Positions 17,550 through 28,353 are shown, counted from the first letter of the stretch. The stretch: DNA of 64,000 bases from Saprospiraceae bacterium (GCA_016716185.1 JADJWV010000002.1:2270501-2334500); one strand, 5' to 3'. Made by a program: numbers and translations. Notes: generated by a model from the letters alone, not told the origin.

Positions 17550-18134
17550 ATGAAAAAAAGGAAAATTGCCATATTCGCTTCCGGTAATGGGACGAATGCA
17601 CTTCAATTGATCAAATATTTTAAGAACCATTCCCATATACAAGTTGGGTTAATCGTAACCAATTCCAATAAGGCGGGTGTCATAGACATTGCAAAAGAAC
17701 ATAATATTCCGGTCTCTGTGATCAATCGTTCTTTACTCGCAAACAATAGTTTCATGACAGCTATGCTGAACCTGTACGACATTGATTTTATTGTACTTGC
17801 CGGATTCCTGCTTTTAATGCCTCCTTTCCTCATCAAATTATTTGATCAAAAAATGATCAACATTCACCCTGCTCTTTTACCTAAATTTGGTGGCAAAGGA
17901 ATGTTTGGTCTAAATGTTCATCAGGCAGTGATCAATGAAGGCGATGCAGAATCAGGCATGACCATCCACTACGTGAATGAAATGTACGATCGCGGTAAAA
18001 TCATTTTTCAGGCAAAATGCAAAGTTGACCGTAAAGACAGCGCTGAAAAACTCAGTAAAAAAGTACAGGAACTCGAACATCAGCATTTGCCGGAATGGAC
18101 TGAGAAACTGGTCATGCAGACAAGATATATTTAA
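17550..18134 (+). CDS. purN: Phosphoribosylglycinamide formyltransferase
   Basis: Third step of purine synthesis, formyl transfer from 10-formyl-THF to GAR. The N-terminal FASGNGTNALQL binds the ribose phosphate. INIHPALLPKFGGKGMFG holds the catalytic Asn-His pair, and SGMTIHYVNEMYDRG holds the conserved aspartate. Length 194 residues is normal. It follows the DUF4835 gene by 21 bases, so it is probably the last gene of the bamD-rpoZ-coaBC operon. Confidence 0.95.
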   Translation: MKKRKIAIFASGNGTNALQLIKYFKNHSHIQVGLIVTNSNKAGVIDIAKEHNIPVSVINRSLLANNSFMTAMLNLYDIDFIVLAGFLLLMPPFLIKLFDQKMINIHPALLPKFGGKGMFGLNVHQAVINEGDAESGMTIHYVNEMYDRGKIIFQAKCKVDRKDSAEKLSKKVQELEHQHLPEWTEKLVMQTRYI

Positions 18135-18256
18135 GTTTTTTCTTGAAATTCCTTCCTGGAAGTTAGCAGTTGGATCCCCAATTCCAGGTAGTGGATTTTC
18201 ATTGACTGGCAATTCATATTTTTAAGTTAATTTAGAGTTCTAAAACATTTCGGTAA

Positions 18257-21200
18257 ATGTTAAGAACTCTTTTGCTTTTTTCTTTATTTGTACAATTTAT
18301 TACGTCTTCCATCGCCCAAGGTTGTGCTGGCCTCAATGCTGATGCAGGTCCGGACCAGTTTACCTGTGACCCGTTAACGCCTCTGCAACTCATGGGATCG
18401 TATTCCGGTATCCCCGATAAATATTACTGGACCCCATCGACCTATTTAAGCGATCCCAATTCGACCGACCCTTTTGTAAATGCTCCGCCTGGTAAGTATA
18501 CCTATACCTTCAAAGTTGAATCCGTTGGGAATATGGATTTTATCAACAATGGCAATTTTGAATCCGGTAATTCAGGTTTTTCGCATGAATACAATTATGG
18601 GGTACCCGGTGGACCATTTGCGCCGGGATGGCTGAGTGTAGGTACCAACCCCTTTGGTTACAATACAGCCTGGACAGCTTGTGGCGACCATACTTCTGGT
18701 TCCGGAAATCAACTAATAGTCGATGGACATACCAATGCCAATGCAAAAGTTTGGTGTCAAACTGTTAATCTAACGGTTGGCCGAACTTACCTTTTCAGAT
18801 TTTTTGTTCAAAGTGTATTTCCCAATAATCCGGCACAATTAAATGCTTTGGCCAATAATGTCATTTTTGGAAACATTCAGGCTGCAGGTGTTTGTGATTG
18901 GCAAATGTTTGAAGGATGTTTTACCGCTACCAGCTCCAATGTCGAAATCTGCATTCGCGAAACGAGCGGAGTAGGATTTGGAAATGATTTTGCAATAGAC
19001 GACATTTCCTTGTTTGAAAAATGCATGGATGAAGATGAGGTCATCGTGGAAATCATCGATCTGAAAGCAAAGATCAACATTCCAACTCAACCCAAATGTG
19101 CATCAGATATTTTTGATTTAAACGCGTTGGGATCTTCCGCTGGCCCCAATATTCAATATGAATGGAGTTCTGTCGGCGGCAAAATCGTTTCATCCAATGG
19201 ATTAATTGCAAAAGGTCAGGGAGGTGGGATGTATAAAATAAAAGTGATCTACAGAAATGGAAATATTTATTGTGAAAAGGAAGATGAAATCGAAGTGGAA
19301 CCATCTGAAGATCTCGAAGCAACACTTGAGGTAGAAGGTATTGCAAACTGTAATCTCGATACGATTAAATTGCAGGCGAGTGTTTTAAACGGAGGAGGAA
19401 ATTTTAGTTATTTTTGGATCCCCGCTAATAAAATCGTAAAAGGAGTTAATGACCCTACCGCTTATGTTCTGGAAGCGGGTATTTATAAAGTCGTCATCAA
19501 AGACAAAGATTCAGGTTGCGAAACGGAAATTCAGGATGTGGTGGTATCAGATACCTTGAAGCCCCAATTCAGTTTGGCGGGCGATACTTTAATCAATTGT
19601 CTGATCGATACCGCCAATCTCCTGAGTACTCCCTTTGACACGTTGCGTTTTAGTTATGAATGGACTCTACCGGATCAAAGTCTTATCAATAATAAGGTTC
19701 ATATTCAATCTACAGACTCCGGAGTTTACAAACTTAAAGTATTCGACAAAGCCAACAAGTGCTTTACTGAAAAATATTGGAACGTATCCATCGATACCAC
19801 TTCCCCATTCCTGGAACTTGGGCCCGATGGCGCAATTGATTGCCTGTTGCCTGAATACCTGGTCTCTGCGCAGGGATCTCCATTTCCAGATTCTGCGGAC
19901 TTCAAATGGAATTTACCCGGCGGCATTTCAACTAACGAACGTTCGTTCGCAACGAAACTGATCAGAGATTCAGGTTGGGTTTTTCTAACCCTCATCAACC
20001 GCTTGAATGGTTGTGAAGCAAAAGACAGTTTGTACATTCGAGACTTTCGTGCGATCCCTCCTGCCGGCGCAGGCCAAACCGATACGCTGAATTGCAGAAA
20101 ACAATCACTTGTGCTGAACGGTACCGGAAAATCAGACTCAACCCTCGTCCTGTGGACCACAACCATGGGCCGCATTCTAACAGGCCAAACCAGCTTTTCT
20201 CCGGAGATCGATCAGTCGGGTTGGTATTACTTGAATGTAACGGATACAAGTAATCATTGCTCGAATACGGATTCGGTTTACATCGCAGCTGATTTTAATA
20301 AACCTGTTGTCGTTACCGGCGCTGATCAAATCTTCACCTGCGCAGATACCCTAAAAATTCTGGATGCAGGAGGCTCTTCACAAGGACCGGAATTCACTTA
20401 CAACTGGACCACCTCCAATGGTTTGATCCGCTCAGGACAAGGGACTTCCCAACTTCTGGTCAATGCCCCGGGAACCTACCTTCTGGAAATCACCAACCAG
20501 ACTAACGGTTGTTCGGATACATCGTCTGTTTTGGTCTCACCTGATTTTAGCGCACCGGTGGGCAGCATTGTACAGGCCGATACACTGACATGCAACGTTA
20601 GAAAAATCACCCTTTCCGCGAATGCATCATCACCCGTTGGAAATCCAATCCGTTACCATTGGATTGCGGATGCAGGTCAAAATATAAATGGACCCAACAC
20701 CTTGAATCCTGAAGTGCAGGAAGCCGGGTTGTATACCCTGATCATTTTCGATGAAGTCAATGGTTGCAGTACAAAAGTTAGCATTCAGGTGGCCGTTGAT
20801 ACCCTGTCTCCCCTTGCTTGGGCCGGTGCCGACCAGACCTGGAATTGTGCAACCACGCAATTGCAACTCAACGGTTCAAATTCAAGTGGACTGCATCCGA
20901 TACTCTTTGATTGGAGCAGTATTAATGGGACTATTCAAGGACTAGCGAATCAAAATCAAATCATCGCTAAAGCTCCCGGGCTCTATACCCTGCTTGTCAC
21001 CGACAGCGTGAATGGCTGCATCGCAATGGATACCTTGATCGTTATCGCTGATACAGTCAAACCGGTAGCATCTATTCTCAGACCTGATACGCTTACGTGT
21101 TTAAAAACGTCTGTTGTGCTGGATGCATCTCCTTCGAGTGCTGGTGGGCAATTGAATTATTCATGGACAACTTCCAACGGACAGATCTCAGGACCATCAC

Positions 21201-22588
21201 AAATGAGAACTGCCATTGCAAATCAGTCGGGCCTTTATCAATTGATCATTCGCGATACGCTAAATTTTTGTTCAGATACAAGCACCATAGTTGTTTTGGA
21301 AAATACTCAAAAACCAATTTTAACGCTCACCGGAAATACACAACTTACCTGCGCTGTTTTAAGTACCTTACTACAGGTAAACGTTCAAAATTCTTCTGGT
21401 AAAATTAATAATTTGTGGTCCACATCTACCGGTCTCATTTCCGGCAATCCGTCGATGGATTCCATTCGCGTGACCAGACCCGGTTGGTATTACATCCAAA
21501 CCACCGACAATACGAACGGTTGTTCGTCCTTGGATTCTGTCCATGTGGATCAGATGAACGACTTGAAGGTAGATGCAGGAAACACAGGACAGCTTACGTG
21601 TAACATCAAAAACCTTGCTCTGACGGGAACCGTTTTCTCAGGCTCAGGTTCCGAACAATACTTGTGGACAACAACACAGGGAAATATTCTAAGTAACCCG
21701 CAGAGTAGAAATGTTAATATTGATAAAGCTGGGATTTATTATTTCCGGGCTTTTAATCCGGCGAATGGCTGCGATGCACTCGATTCTGTGGTCGTTTCTG
21801 AAAACACTAATTATCCTACACAAGCCGAGTTGCGCGTCGATCCTATGAATTGTCCGGGAGATATATGGACGGTGAATATTGAATCCATTACAGGAGGCGA
21901 AGCTCCGCTTCAAATAACATTTGAAGGGTCGGCGTTACCGGGCCGAACCATACAAGGCAGTCTGGCCGGAAGTTACCAAATCATCATCACCGATCGCAAT
22001 GGTTGTGAGCTAAAAAAAGATTTTGACATCTTGCCTGCCACGGGCGTGTCCATGAACCTGGTTCCTTATGTCAAAATTAATGCAGGCGAGTTTTATACAT
22101 TACAACCTACGTTCTCCATTCCATTGGATTCAATTGGCAGTATTCATTGGAGCCCCTCTTCGAACCTGAGTTGTACAGATTGCTTTTCACCTGTTGTTCA
22201 AAATCTGAATGATGACATTGAATATTATTGTACCGTTACAGATAAAAAAGGATGCACAGCATCAGCCCGAATTAAAATAGAAGTGATTAAAAGAAATATC
22301 TGGTTCCCGAATGCATTCAGCCCGAATGGAGATCAGATCAACGATATTTTTCATCCTTATATCGAGGAAGGTTCGTTCAATCAAATTAAATTATTTAAAA
22401 TTTTCGATAGATGGGGAAATTTACTCTTTGAAAGAGCAGCGATCTCACCTGAGCAGTTTCGAAACGGGTGGGACGGCAATGTAAATGGCGATAAAGCCAT
22501 GCCTGGTGTTTACCTATACGTTCTTCAGCTTGAATGGAAAAACGGTGATTTGCAAATTTATTCCGGAGATTTGAGCCTCATTCGCTAA
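18257..22588 (+). CDS. Giant T9SS type B substrate with PKD/Ig-like repeats
   Basis: A 1443-residue surface or secreted protein. It has a signal peptide (MLRTLLLFSLFVQFITSSIAQ), and a carbohydrate-binding-like segment around residues 95-260 (FINNGNFESGNSGF ... NDFAIDDISLFEKC). About ten repeats of 85-95 residues then run to about 1270. Each repeat has a leading cysteine (e.g. ADQTWNC, DTLTC), a YxW strand, and GxYxLxVxDxxNGC near its end, suggesting one disulfide per repeat. The last 90 residues (WFPNAFSPNGDQIND ... YSGDLSLIR) are the gliding-motility-associated type B sorting domain. Likely an adhesin or matrix component. Confidence 0.9.
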   Translation: MLRTLLLFSLFVQFITSSIAQGCAGLNADAGPDQFTCDPLTPLQLMGSYSGIPDKYYWTPSTYLSDPNSTDPFVNAPPGKYTYTFKVESVGNMDFINNGNFESGNSGFSHEYNYGVPGGPFAPGWLSVGTNPFGYNTAWTACGDHTSGSGNQLIVDGHTNANAKVWCQTVNLTVGRTYLFRFFVQSVFPNNPAQLNALANNVIFGNIQAAGVCDWQMFEGCFTATSSNVEICIRETSGVGFGNDFAIDDISLFEKCMDEDEVIVEIIDLKAKINIPTQPKCASDIFDLNALGSSAGPNIQYEWSSVGGKIVSSNGLIAKGQGGGMYKIKVIYRNGNIYCEKEDEIEVEPSEDLEATLEVEGIANCNLDTIKLQASVLNGGGNFSYFWIPANKIVKGVNDPTAYVLEAGIYKVVIKDKDSGCETEIQDVVVSDTLKPQFSLAGDTLINCLIDTANLLSTPFDTLRFSYEWTLPDQSLINNKVHIQSTDSGVYKLKVFDKANKCFTEKYWNVSIDTTSPFLELGPDGAIDCLLPEYLVSAQGSPFPDSADFKWNLPGGISTNERSFATKLIRDSGWVFLTLINRLNGCEAKDSLYIRDFRAIPPAGAGQTDTLNCRKQSLVLNGTGKSDSTLVLWTTTMGRILTGQTSFSPEIDQSGWYYLNVTDTSNHCSNTDSVYIAADFNKPVVVTGADQIFTCADTLKILDAGGSSQGPEFTYNWTTSNGLIRSGQGTSQLLVNAPGTYLLEITNQTNGCSDTSSVLVSPDFSAPVGSIVQADTLTCNVRKITLSANASSPVGNPIRYHWIADAGQNINGPNTLNPEVQEAGLYTLIIFDEVNGCSTKVSIQVAVDTLSPLAWAGADQTWNCATTQLQLNGSNSSGLHPILFDWSSINGTIQGLANQNQIIAKAPGLYTLLVTDSVNGCIAMDTLIVIADTVKPVASILRPDTLTCLKTSVVLDASPSSAGGQLNYSWTTSNGQISGPSQMRTAIANQSGLYQLIIRDTLNFCSDTSTIVVLENTQKPILTLTGNTQLTCAVLSTLLQVNVQNSSGKINNLWSTSTGLISGNPSMDSIRVTRPGWYYIQTTDNTNGCSSLDSVHVDQMNDLKVDAGNTGQLTCNIKNLALTGTVFSGSGSEQYLWTTTQGNILSNPQSRNVNIDKAGIYYFRAFNPANGCDALDSVVVSENTNYPTQAELRVDPMNCPGDIWTVNIESITGGEAPLQITFEGSALPGRTIQGSLAGSYQIIITDRNGCELKKDFDILPATGVSMNLVPYVKINAGEFYTLQPTFSIPLDSIGSIHWSPSSNLSCTDCFSPVVQNLNDDIEYYCTVTDKKGCTASARIKIEVIKRNIWFPNAFSPNGDQINDIFHPYIEEGSFNQIKLFKIFDRWGNLLFERAAISPEQFRNGWDGNVNGDKAMPGVYLYVLQLEWKNGDLQIYSGDLSLIR

Positions 22589-22606
22589 ACACAAAGCATA
22601 ACGAAT

Positions 22607-23335
22607 TTGCTATCTAATTACATTGTTAAAGATTTAATTTTTTTTGAAAACGATGATTACATCATTGCTAAAAAACCAGCTGGACTCTTGTCTGAAGAAG
22701 ATCCCACAGGTTCCATAAATTTAAGAAATTTACTTGAAACATACATCAAACAAACATACCCCTGGAAAAAGCGCAGCATTTGTCAATTGGTGAACAGACT
22801 TGACAAACCGGTGACAGGATTGTTGATTTGTGCGAAAAAGCAAAGTGTACTGAAAGATTTGCAAAATCAATTTTATCTGAGAACAGTACGCAAACATTAC
22901 TTTGCCGTTGTAGAAGGAATTCCAAAAGAAAAATCTTCTACGATTAAAACATTTATCAAGAAAATGCAAACGGCATTTAAAGCTGTAGCGGCCAGTGCTG
23001 ATGACCCCGAAGCCAAAGAAGCTGTATTGCAATATCGGTTAATGGATCAACAGCAGGGATATAGTTTACTTCAAATCGAATTAAAAACCGGACGATTTCA
23101 TCAAATAAGAACTCAGCTTTCCGGACTTGGTCACCCCATATGGAATGATGAATGGTATGGAGCCAAAAGAATTATTCCGGATGCTGTGATAGGTTTATTT
23201 AGTTATTCGATACAATTCCACGATACAAAACAATCTCAAGCCAGGAATTTCATTTGTTGTCCTTCCTTAGATTCAGCACCCTGGAATTTCTTTTCGGATG
23301 AATTATCGAAAGTCTGTCAGAATAAATTTGGTTAG
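22607..23335 (+). CDS. RluA-family pseudouridine synthase
   Basis: Converts uridine to pseudouridine in RNA. The 242-residue protein has the catalytic-aspartate motif as VNRLDKPVTGLL (HRLDxxTSG in many homologues), the lysine-rich KHYFAVVEG strand, and the C-terminal KTGRFHQIRTQLSGLGHPI motif. No S4 domain is present, so it is the single-domain type; the exact target site cannot be predicted. No ATG exists upstream of the domain, so the start is a TTG at 22607, 18 bases after the stop of the giant T9SS protein. Confidence 0.88.
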   Translation: MLSNYIVKDLIFFENDDYIIAKKPAGLLSEEDPTGSINLRNLLETYIKQTYPWKKRSICQLVNRLDKPVTGLLICAKKQSVLKDLQNQFYLRTVRKHYFAVVEGIPKEKSSTIKTFIKKMQTAFKAVAASADDPEAKEAVLQYRLMDQQQGYSLLQIELKTGRFHQIRTQLSGLGHPIWNDEWYGAKRIIPDAVIGLFSYSIQFHDTKQSQARNFICCPSLDSAPWNFFSDELSKVCQNKFG

Positions 23336-23413
23336 TTGGTTTCAGCTGAGTCGGGAATTTGTTGCGTGAAAACTTAATTCCAATGGCATTCACCCTGAAT
23401 ATTTCAGCCATGG

Positions 23414-25351
23414 TTAGTTGGAATCTTTCGGAGAAATATCGAGTTCAAGAAGTCTTTTCTTAAGATCATCTTTCATCTCTTCCTGATAACGACCTCCAAT
23501 GGACTGGGCCAAAAATTTCTCTGCTGAAGCTAAAAATGCCATGTTGTTGAGCGGATGAATAAAACCGTGGCCCTCATCTGGTGCACACAAATAAATCACG
23601 GGTTTTCCGGATTTGTGTACAGCCTCCACTATTTGGTCAGATTCAGCTTTTTTAACTCTTGGATCGTTTGCACCCTGAACGATCATCAGCGGACATTTGA
23701 TCTTCTCTGCTGAATACAGCGGAGATTTTTCGATCAATGCATTTTTTCCTTCCTCAGTGGTTGGATCTCCCATTCTTACATGGAACATCATCCTTCCTGC
23801 TTCCCAATAAGGAGGGATCGAGGCAAGTAAAGTTAAAAGACTAGAGGGTCCTACTTTAGAAATGGCACAAGCAAATACATCCGGAGTAAATGCCGCAGCA
23901 GCCAGGCTCGCATAGCCTCCATAACTTCCACCAATGATGCCAACTTTGGAAGCATCTACCAATCCCTGCGCTACCAAATGCTTGACACCCCAGGTTATGT
24001 CATCCTGCATTTTTCCACCCCACTCTCTGTTTCCCGCATCGAGAAATTTTTTACCATAACCTGTTGAGCCTCTGAAATTCATTTGTAAAACAGCATAACC
24101 CCGGTTTGCCAGGAATTGTGCCAGCGAATTATAACCCCAATAATCTCTTACCCAGGGACCACCATGAGGATTCACTACCAAAGGCAATTTTTTGGCTTTA
24201 ACTCCGACAGGTAATGTCAAATACGCCCTGATTTCCAATCCATCCGATGAGTCATAACGGATGGGCTGCATTTCTGATAATTTTTTAGGGTCTAACTCTG
24301 GCCTAAGTTTATATTGAAACTTTAGTTTTTCATTGATTCTATCATAAGAATATACCGAACCACAATCGCGGTCGCTATTCACCAGCACCAACAACCGATT
24401 CTCATCAGTAGATAATGATGTAAAATGCACCTCCTTGCCTGGAAAATTCTCAGAAAATTTCAGATAAATTTTTTCAAAATTTTTGTCCTTCCAGTATATG
24501 CGCGTTCTATCGTCCGTGTAATAGCTTGCCACGAATCGGTTATCTGCCTCGGAAAAAAATGCACTTCCAAAATCAACATGCTTTTCGGGATCTGATTCTA
24601 CAAGCTCTTCCTCTGAATTATGAATATTGAGTAAAATGAGCTGCGAAAGATCGGAATGTTCTCCCTTGTTGGTGACCAAATAAATTCGCCTGCCATCTTC
24701 GTGAAAGTTTACATAATAGGCAGAATCAAGAACATCAAAATGATAAACAGGTACATATTTTGATTGCTCAATCCGGAGAAAATCGGTACTCCCGTCTTCA
24801 TTTGATCGAACTGCAAGGCTTAACTGGTCTTCTCTGTTAAAAATCCATTGAACAATTCGTTTCGTATTTTTACGGATCAGTTTCAGTTTTCCTGTAGAAA
24901 TGTTAAGCGCATATAGATCGTGCCAGGAAGCATCTCTGTTATTGATCCCAAGAAATATGATGTTCTTCCTTTTTCTTGCAACGGCATAAATGTAAACGCG
25001 TACGTGTTCAAAGTCTGTCAACAAACGAACCACTGAAGATTCACCATCTTCGACTTTGGTTGATGGTCGCACTGCATAGACTTTATAATTTTCATCACCG
25101 GCTTTGTCCTGAACATAAAGTATGTTCTTACTATCCCTGCTCCAGAAATAACTGGTAATGGGTCTGTTTTCATCTGCAGTGACAGGAGTTGCTTTAGCAA
25201 AAGACTGATTGAACTTTTTTACCCAAATATTTCTAATTCCCTTGTAGGGTTTGATAAAGCTGATCCATTTTCCATTGGGAGATAATTTGGCACCTGATAT
25301 TTCAGGGTCGCCAAAAAATATTTCGCGGTCTATGAGCGCTGGTTGTTTCAC
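23414..25351 (-). CDS. S9 family (prolyl oligopeptidase-like) peptidase
   Basis: Serine peptidase with an N-terminal beta-propeller (residues about 10-370, repeated strands such as SPNGKWISFIK) and a C-terminal alpha/beta hydrolase domain. GGSYGGY carries the catalytic serine at about residue 476, ANDPRV the aspartate and PDEGHGF the histidine. At 645 residues with no signal peptide it is likely cytoplasmic, close to acylaminoacyl-peptidase-type S9C enzymes. Stands alone on the minus strand. Confidence 0.92.
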   Translation of the reverse strand: MKQPALIDREIFFGDPEISGAKLSPNGKWISFIKPYKGIRNIWVKKFNQSFAKATPVTADENRPITSYFWSRDSKNILYVQDKAGDENYKVYAVRPSTKVEDGESSVVRLLTDFEHVRVYIYAVARKRKNIIFLGINNRDASWHDLYALNISTGKLKLIRKNTKRIVQWIFNREDQLSLAVRSNEDGSTDFLRIEQSKYVPVYHFDVLDSAYYVNFHEDGRRIYLVTNKGEHSDLSQLILLNIHNSEEELVESDPEKHVDFGSAFFSEADNRFVASYYTDDRTRIYWKDKNFEKIYLKFSENFPGKEVHFTSLSTDENRLLVLVNSDRDCGSVYSYDRINEKLKFQYKLRPELDPKKLSEMQPIRYDSSDGLEIRAYLTLPVGVKAKKLPLVVNPHGGPWVRDYWGYNSLAQFLANRGYAVLQMNFRGSTGYGKKFLDAGNREWGGKMQDDITWGVKHLVAQGLVDASKVGIIGGSYGGYASLAAAAFTPDVFACAISKVGPSSLLTLLASIPPYWEAGRMMFHVRMGDPTTEEGKNALIEKSPLYSAEKIKCPLMIVQGANDPRVKKAESDQIVEAVHKSGKPVIYLCAPDEGHGFIHPLNNMAFLASAEKFLAQSIGGRYQEEMKDDLKKRLLELDISPKDSN

Positions 25352-25394
25352 TCGACATTATTTTGTTAGCAAATGTAAAGCAAAATGAACAATT

Positions 25395-25500
25395 TCGTGG
25401 TGAATGGAGAATGGCTAATAGTTAATAGTTAAAGTTAATAGCGAATGGTTAATGCATAATGATTAAGCCTTTCGCTTTAAGCCTTTAAGCTAAGAAACTG
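25395..25500. repeat. Low-complexity GTTAATAG-type repeats
   Basis: Upstream of the S9 peptidase start and downstream of the beta-helix gene's region there is a run of imperfect units (AATAGTTAAT, AGTTAATAG, AATGGTTAATG), followed by CTTTCGCTTTAAGCCTTTAAGC. It is a third intergenic short-repeat patch in this window. Confidence 0.5.
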
Positions 25501-25540
25501 GATTCCATGACATGAATTGGGTTTATTCAATAATGTCAAC

Positions 25541-26956
25541 TCAATTGGACTTGAACAATTTTTCAACAAACACTCTTCCACCAAGATAAATTTTAATCAA
25601 GTAAATTCCTTCCGGATAAATTGACAAATTAATTATTTCCTCATTCTGAAATTTTCTTTGAGAAATAATATGACCATTCAGATTACACAGCATTAGTTTT
25701 ATTTCAGATGCATCCCCTAGAACAGTCCTGATATGAAGCCATTGAGTTGTATGATCATAGTTGAAGACATACGAACGTTTGTACGCATTATGATCTTCGT
25801 TTCGGGTCACTTGTTTTTCTTCAAAGGCCCCAACATCAGGGAAGGCATCGCGATATCTCAATTTCCATCCCAAAGGATGAACGTATTCTTTATCTGCATT
25901 CAATTCATATCCTAGCATGGCTCCCTGAAGTTCTTTCGCATTGTCGATTGCTACAGAACTGTCGGATAAATAATAATCATAAGAATCAGGATCTTTGAAT
26001 CCGGCCTCCGATACTTTTAACCGGATGATATTATTGCTTTGCAAGACTGTATTGGGGATGCCTGACAATACCGTTAAATTACCTGCAATGATATTGTTTA
26101 CATACAACAATGTGTCCGTCCTGGACTGGATATTGAATAGAATACCTTTATCCTCATTATTAACAACCGTGTTGTGAATAAAATAAAAATTATGGGGACC
26201 TGTATTCGTCAATCCTTCACGTCCATAAGAAATGATCGTATTGTTATCGGAAAATTTACTTTGTTGGATTACATTTCCCAGGACCAGGGTCTGTCCCCCA
26301 TTCGGAACATCAATTTCGTAACTGGCGTCACCATCTTCATTAGTAATTCGATTATACAAAATGATATTTTTATCTGCTCTGCTTTTAATTTCATGTCCAT
26401 AATAGGCATGGTGAAAATAAGAATATCGAATTGTGAGACTCCTCACGTGATTTACATAAATGTTGTGTGAAAATCCATCGCCTGCACCATTGTGTGCAAA
26501 CTCAGAATGCTCGATAACCACATCGCTTTCAGGTTGGTTCCCTGTTAAAATTCCATTTTGATTATGATGAAATATGCACTGGCTTACAAATAAATTTTTT
26601 CCTTCCAGCCGTATACCAGCACCATTGCGATCCACGACTTCGCAGTTTGAAAATTTTATAAATTCTATTCGTGTATTGTTGCCAGCGATGACCCATATGG
26701 CTTTCCCGCCATAAGCTGTCCGTTCCGCATTCAATTGGGCATAACCTCCTTTTCCCGAAATGAATAAATTATTGGCCTTCCAAAGGCAAACGTCTTTCAA
26801 ATATTCACCAGCTTCGATCCAAATACTATCTCCATCCTGAACCAGGGTAGAAACAGCAGATGGTGTTTTGTAAATTGAATTGGGCCCAACATGCCAGCTG
26901 GTAGCATGCAACTCCAATACCATGATTACCAATACTAAATTGAAACAATTTCTCAT
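25541..26956 (-). CDS. Right-handed parallel beta-helix protein with T9SS type A domain
   Basis: Secreted 471-residue protein with N-terminal signal sequence MRNCFNLVLVIMVLELHATS. Residues 60-340 show the repeating short strands of a pectate-lyase-like beta-helix (for example GAGIRLEGKNLFVSQCIFHHN, RSLTIRYSYFHHAYYG and NIILYNRITN). These carry many Asn and His ladders, as in polysaccharide lyases and surface-binding proteins. The final 80 residues end GIYLIKIYLGGRVFVEKLFKSN, a type A sorting domain. Catalytic residues cannot be assigned, so enzyme or adhesin remains open. Confidence 0.85.
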   Translation of the reverse strand: MRNCFNLVLVIMVLELHATSWHVGPNSIYKTPSAVSTLVQDGDSIWIEAGEYLKDVCLWKANNLFISGKGGYAQLNAERTAYGGKAIWVIAGNNTRIEFIKFSNCEVVDRNGAGIRLEGKNLFVSQCIFHHNQNGILTGNQPESDVVIEHSEFAHNGAGDGFSHNIYVNHVRSLTIRYSYFHHAYYGHEIKSRADKNIILYNRITNEDGDASYEIDVPNGGQTLVLGNVIQQSKFSDNNTIISYGREGLTNTGPHNFYFIHNTVVNNEDKGILFNIQSRTDTLLYVNNIIAGNLTVLSGIPNTVLQSNNIIRLKVSEAGFKDPDSYDYYLSDSSVAIDNAKELQGAMLGYELNADKEYVHPLGWKLRYRDAFPDVGAFEEKQVTRNEDHNAYKRSYVFNYDHTTQWLHIRTVLGDASEIKLMLCNLNGHIISQRKFQNEEIINLSIYPEGIYLIKIYLGGRVFVEKLFKSN

Positions 26957-26971
26957 ATATCGATTTTTGGA

Positions 26972-28159
26972 TTAAATTCTTTTCAGCCTGGCCATATAAA
27001 AGCCATCAAAGCCACTACAAAATGGGCTTATTTTGATTTCTTCTTCTAACTGAAAACCTGGATGTTCGCTGCAAAAATAAGAAATTTGATCTGAATTTTC
27101 CAAATCCAATATACTGCAAGTTGCATATACCATTTTTCCTCCGGGTTTTAACATCAGGCTGTAACGATGTAAGAGATCCTTTTGAACTTCTGCCATTCTC
27201 GATACATATGCTGTATTTACTTTCCATTTAGTATCCGGATTTCTCCTGACCACTCCTGTTCCACTGCAAGGCACATCGAGTAATAACCTATCGCAACTTT
27301 CATGAAGTCGTTTAATGACTTTGCTGGAATGAATATGCCTCGGTTCGATGCAATGTACTCCTGCTCTTCTTGCACGCTTCCTTAATTCTTCGAGTTTCCA
27401 TTCCCCTGTATCCATCGCAATGATCTGCCCCTTATTTTGCATGAGTGCTGCCATGTGCAAACATTTTCCACCCGCGCCACTGCAAGCATCTATGACACGC
27501 ATCCCAGGTTTTAATTCCATAAATGCTGCAACGCGTTGGGAAGATGCGTCCTGTATCTCAAAATATCCCGCTTTGAATAAATCATCCTGGAAAACGTTCC
27601 ATTTCTTAGAGGCAATCAATGCATCCGGGTAGCCCTCATCGATCGTTAGTTCACGTCCGGCTTCGACCAGCATTTTGAAAAGTTTTTCTTTGGAGATCCG
27701 GAGGGTATTGACTCGAAGTACCAAAGGTGCCGGCTGATTTAAAGCGTGTAATTCATCAGCATACGAATCCGGATAATTGGACTGAAACCAACTCACCCAT
27801 TCATTGCTGAATGATTCGCGAAGTCCGACATCTGAACAGGCCTCCTTCAATCTGGCCTCAAACTGCAATGAGCTGAACGTTTTGAATTCATCAAATTCAG
27901 GAATTGCCGTTTTTCGATGGCATAAATAAGCTGCAATGATTTTCCAGATATCCTCCGAACTTTCAGCCACATACTCCAGTAACCTGTAATATCTGATGAT
28001 ATCGTAAGAAGTTTCTGCAATAAAAGCACGGTCTTTCGATCCCCATTTGGGATTGGATTTCAATGTACGTTCGATCGTTTTGTCTGCATATGCGGCCTCA
28101 TTAATCACAGCAACGATCACATTGTAAACGGCGAGTAATAAATTCTTATGGATTTTCAT
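26972..28159 (-). CDS. RsmB/NOL1-type RNA cytosine-5 methyltransferase
   Basis: Methylates C5 of cytosine in rRNA or tRNA using SAM. From the ATG at 28159 it has 395 residues: an N-terminal NusB-like helical domain (about 1-130), then the methylase with VIDACSGAGGKCLHMA (SAM binding), LLDVPCSGTGVVRRNPD (catalytic PC cysteine) and MVYATCSILDLEN (second conserved cysteine). The domain layout resembles RsmB. A nine-residue longer start is possible at 28186. It lies 15 bases upstream of the beta-helix gene on the same strand. Confidence 0.9.
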   Translation of the reverse strand: MKIHKNLLLAVYNVIVAVINEAAYADKTIERTLKSNPKWGSKDRAFIAETSYDIIRYYRLLEYVAESSEDIWKIIAAYLCHRKTAIPEFDEFKTFSSLQFEARLKEACSDVGLRESFSNEWVSWFQSNYPDSYADELHALNQPAPLVLRVNTLRISKEKLFKMLVEAGRELTIDEGYPDALIASKKWNVFQDDLFKAGYFEIQDASSQRVAAFMELKPGMRVIDACSGAGGKCLHMAALMQNKGQIIAMDTGEWKLEELRKRARRAGVHCIEPRHIHSSKVIKRLHESCDRLLLDVPCSGTGVVRRNPDTKWKVNTAYVSRMAEVQKDLLHRYSLMLKPGGKMVYATCSILDLENSDQISYFCSEHPGFQLEEEIKISPFCSGFDGFYMARLKRI

Positions 28160-28318
28160 TGAATAAACTGGTGGCGAAGTTCGCATTTTCGATTCTGATC
28201 CTCTACTTGCCAGGATTGAAAATAAAAAGCTCTTAACCGCAATATAATTTGAACCCCAAAATTCAACAGGAAATTCGATTTTACAGCAAAATCATTATCA
28301 ACTAGCTTGATTTTATAT

Positions 28319-28326
28319 TATTTTTG
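28319..28326 (+). promoter_or_regulatory. TATTTTTG -7 box of OmpA-family gene
   Basis: TAnnTTTG match 27 bases before the ATG at 28354, in very AT-rich DNA. No convincing TTTG at the -33 position. Confidence 0.4.
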
Positions 28327-28353
28327 ATCTATTATTAAATTAAACACAATTTT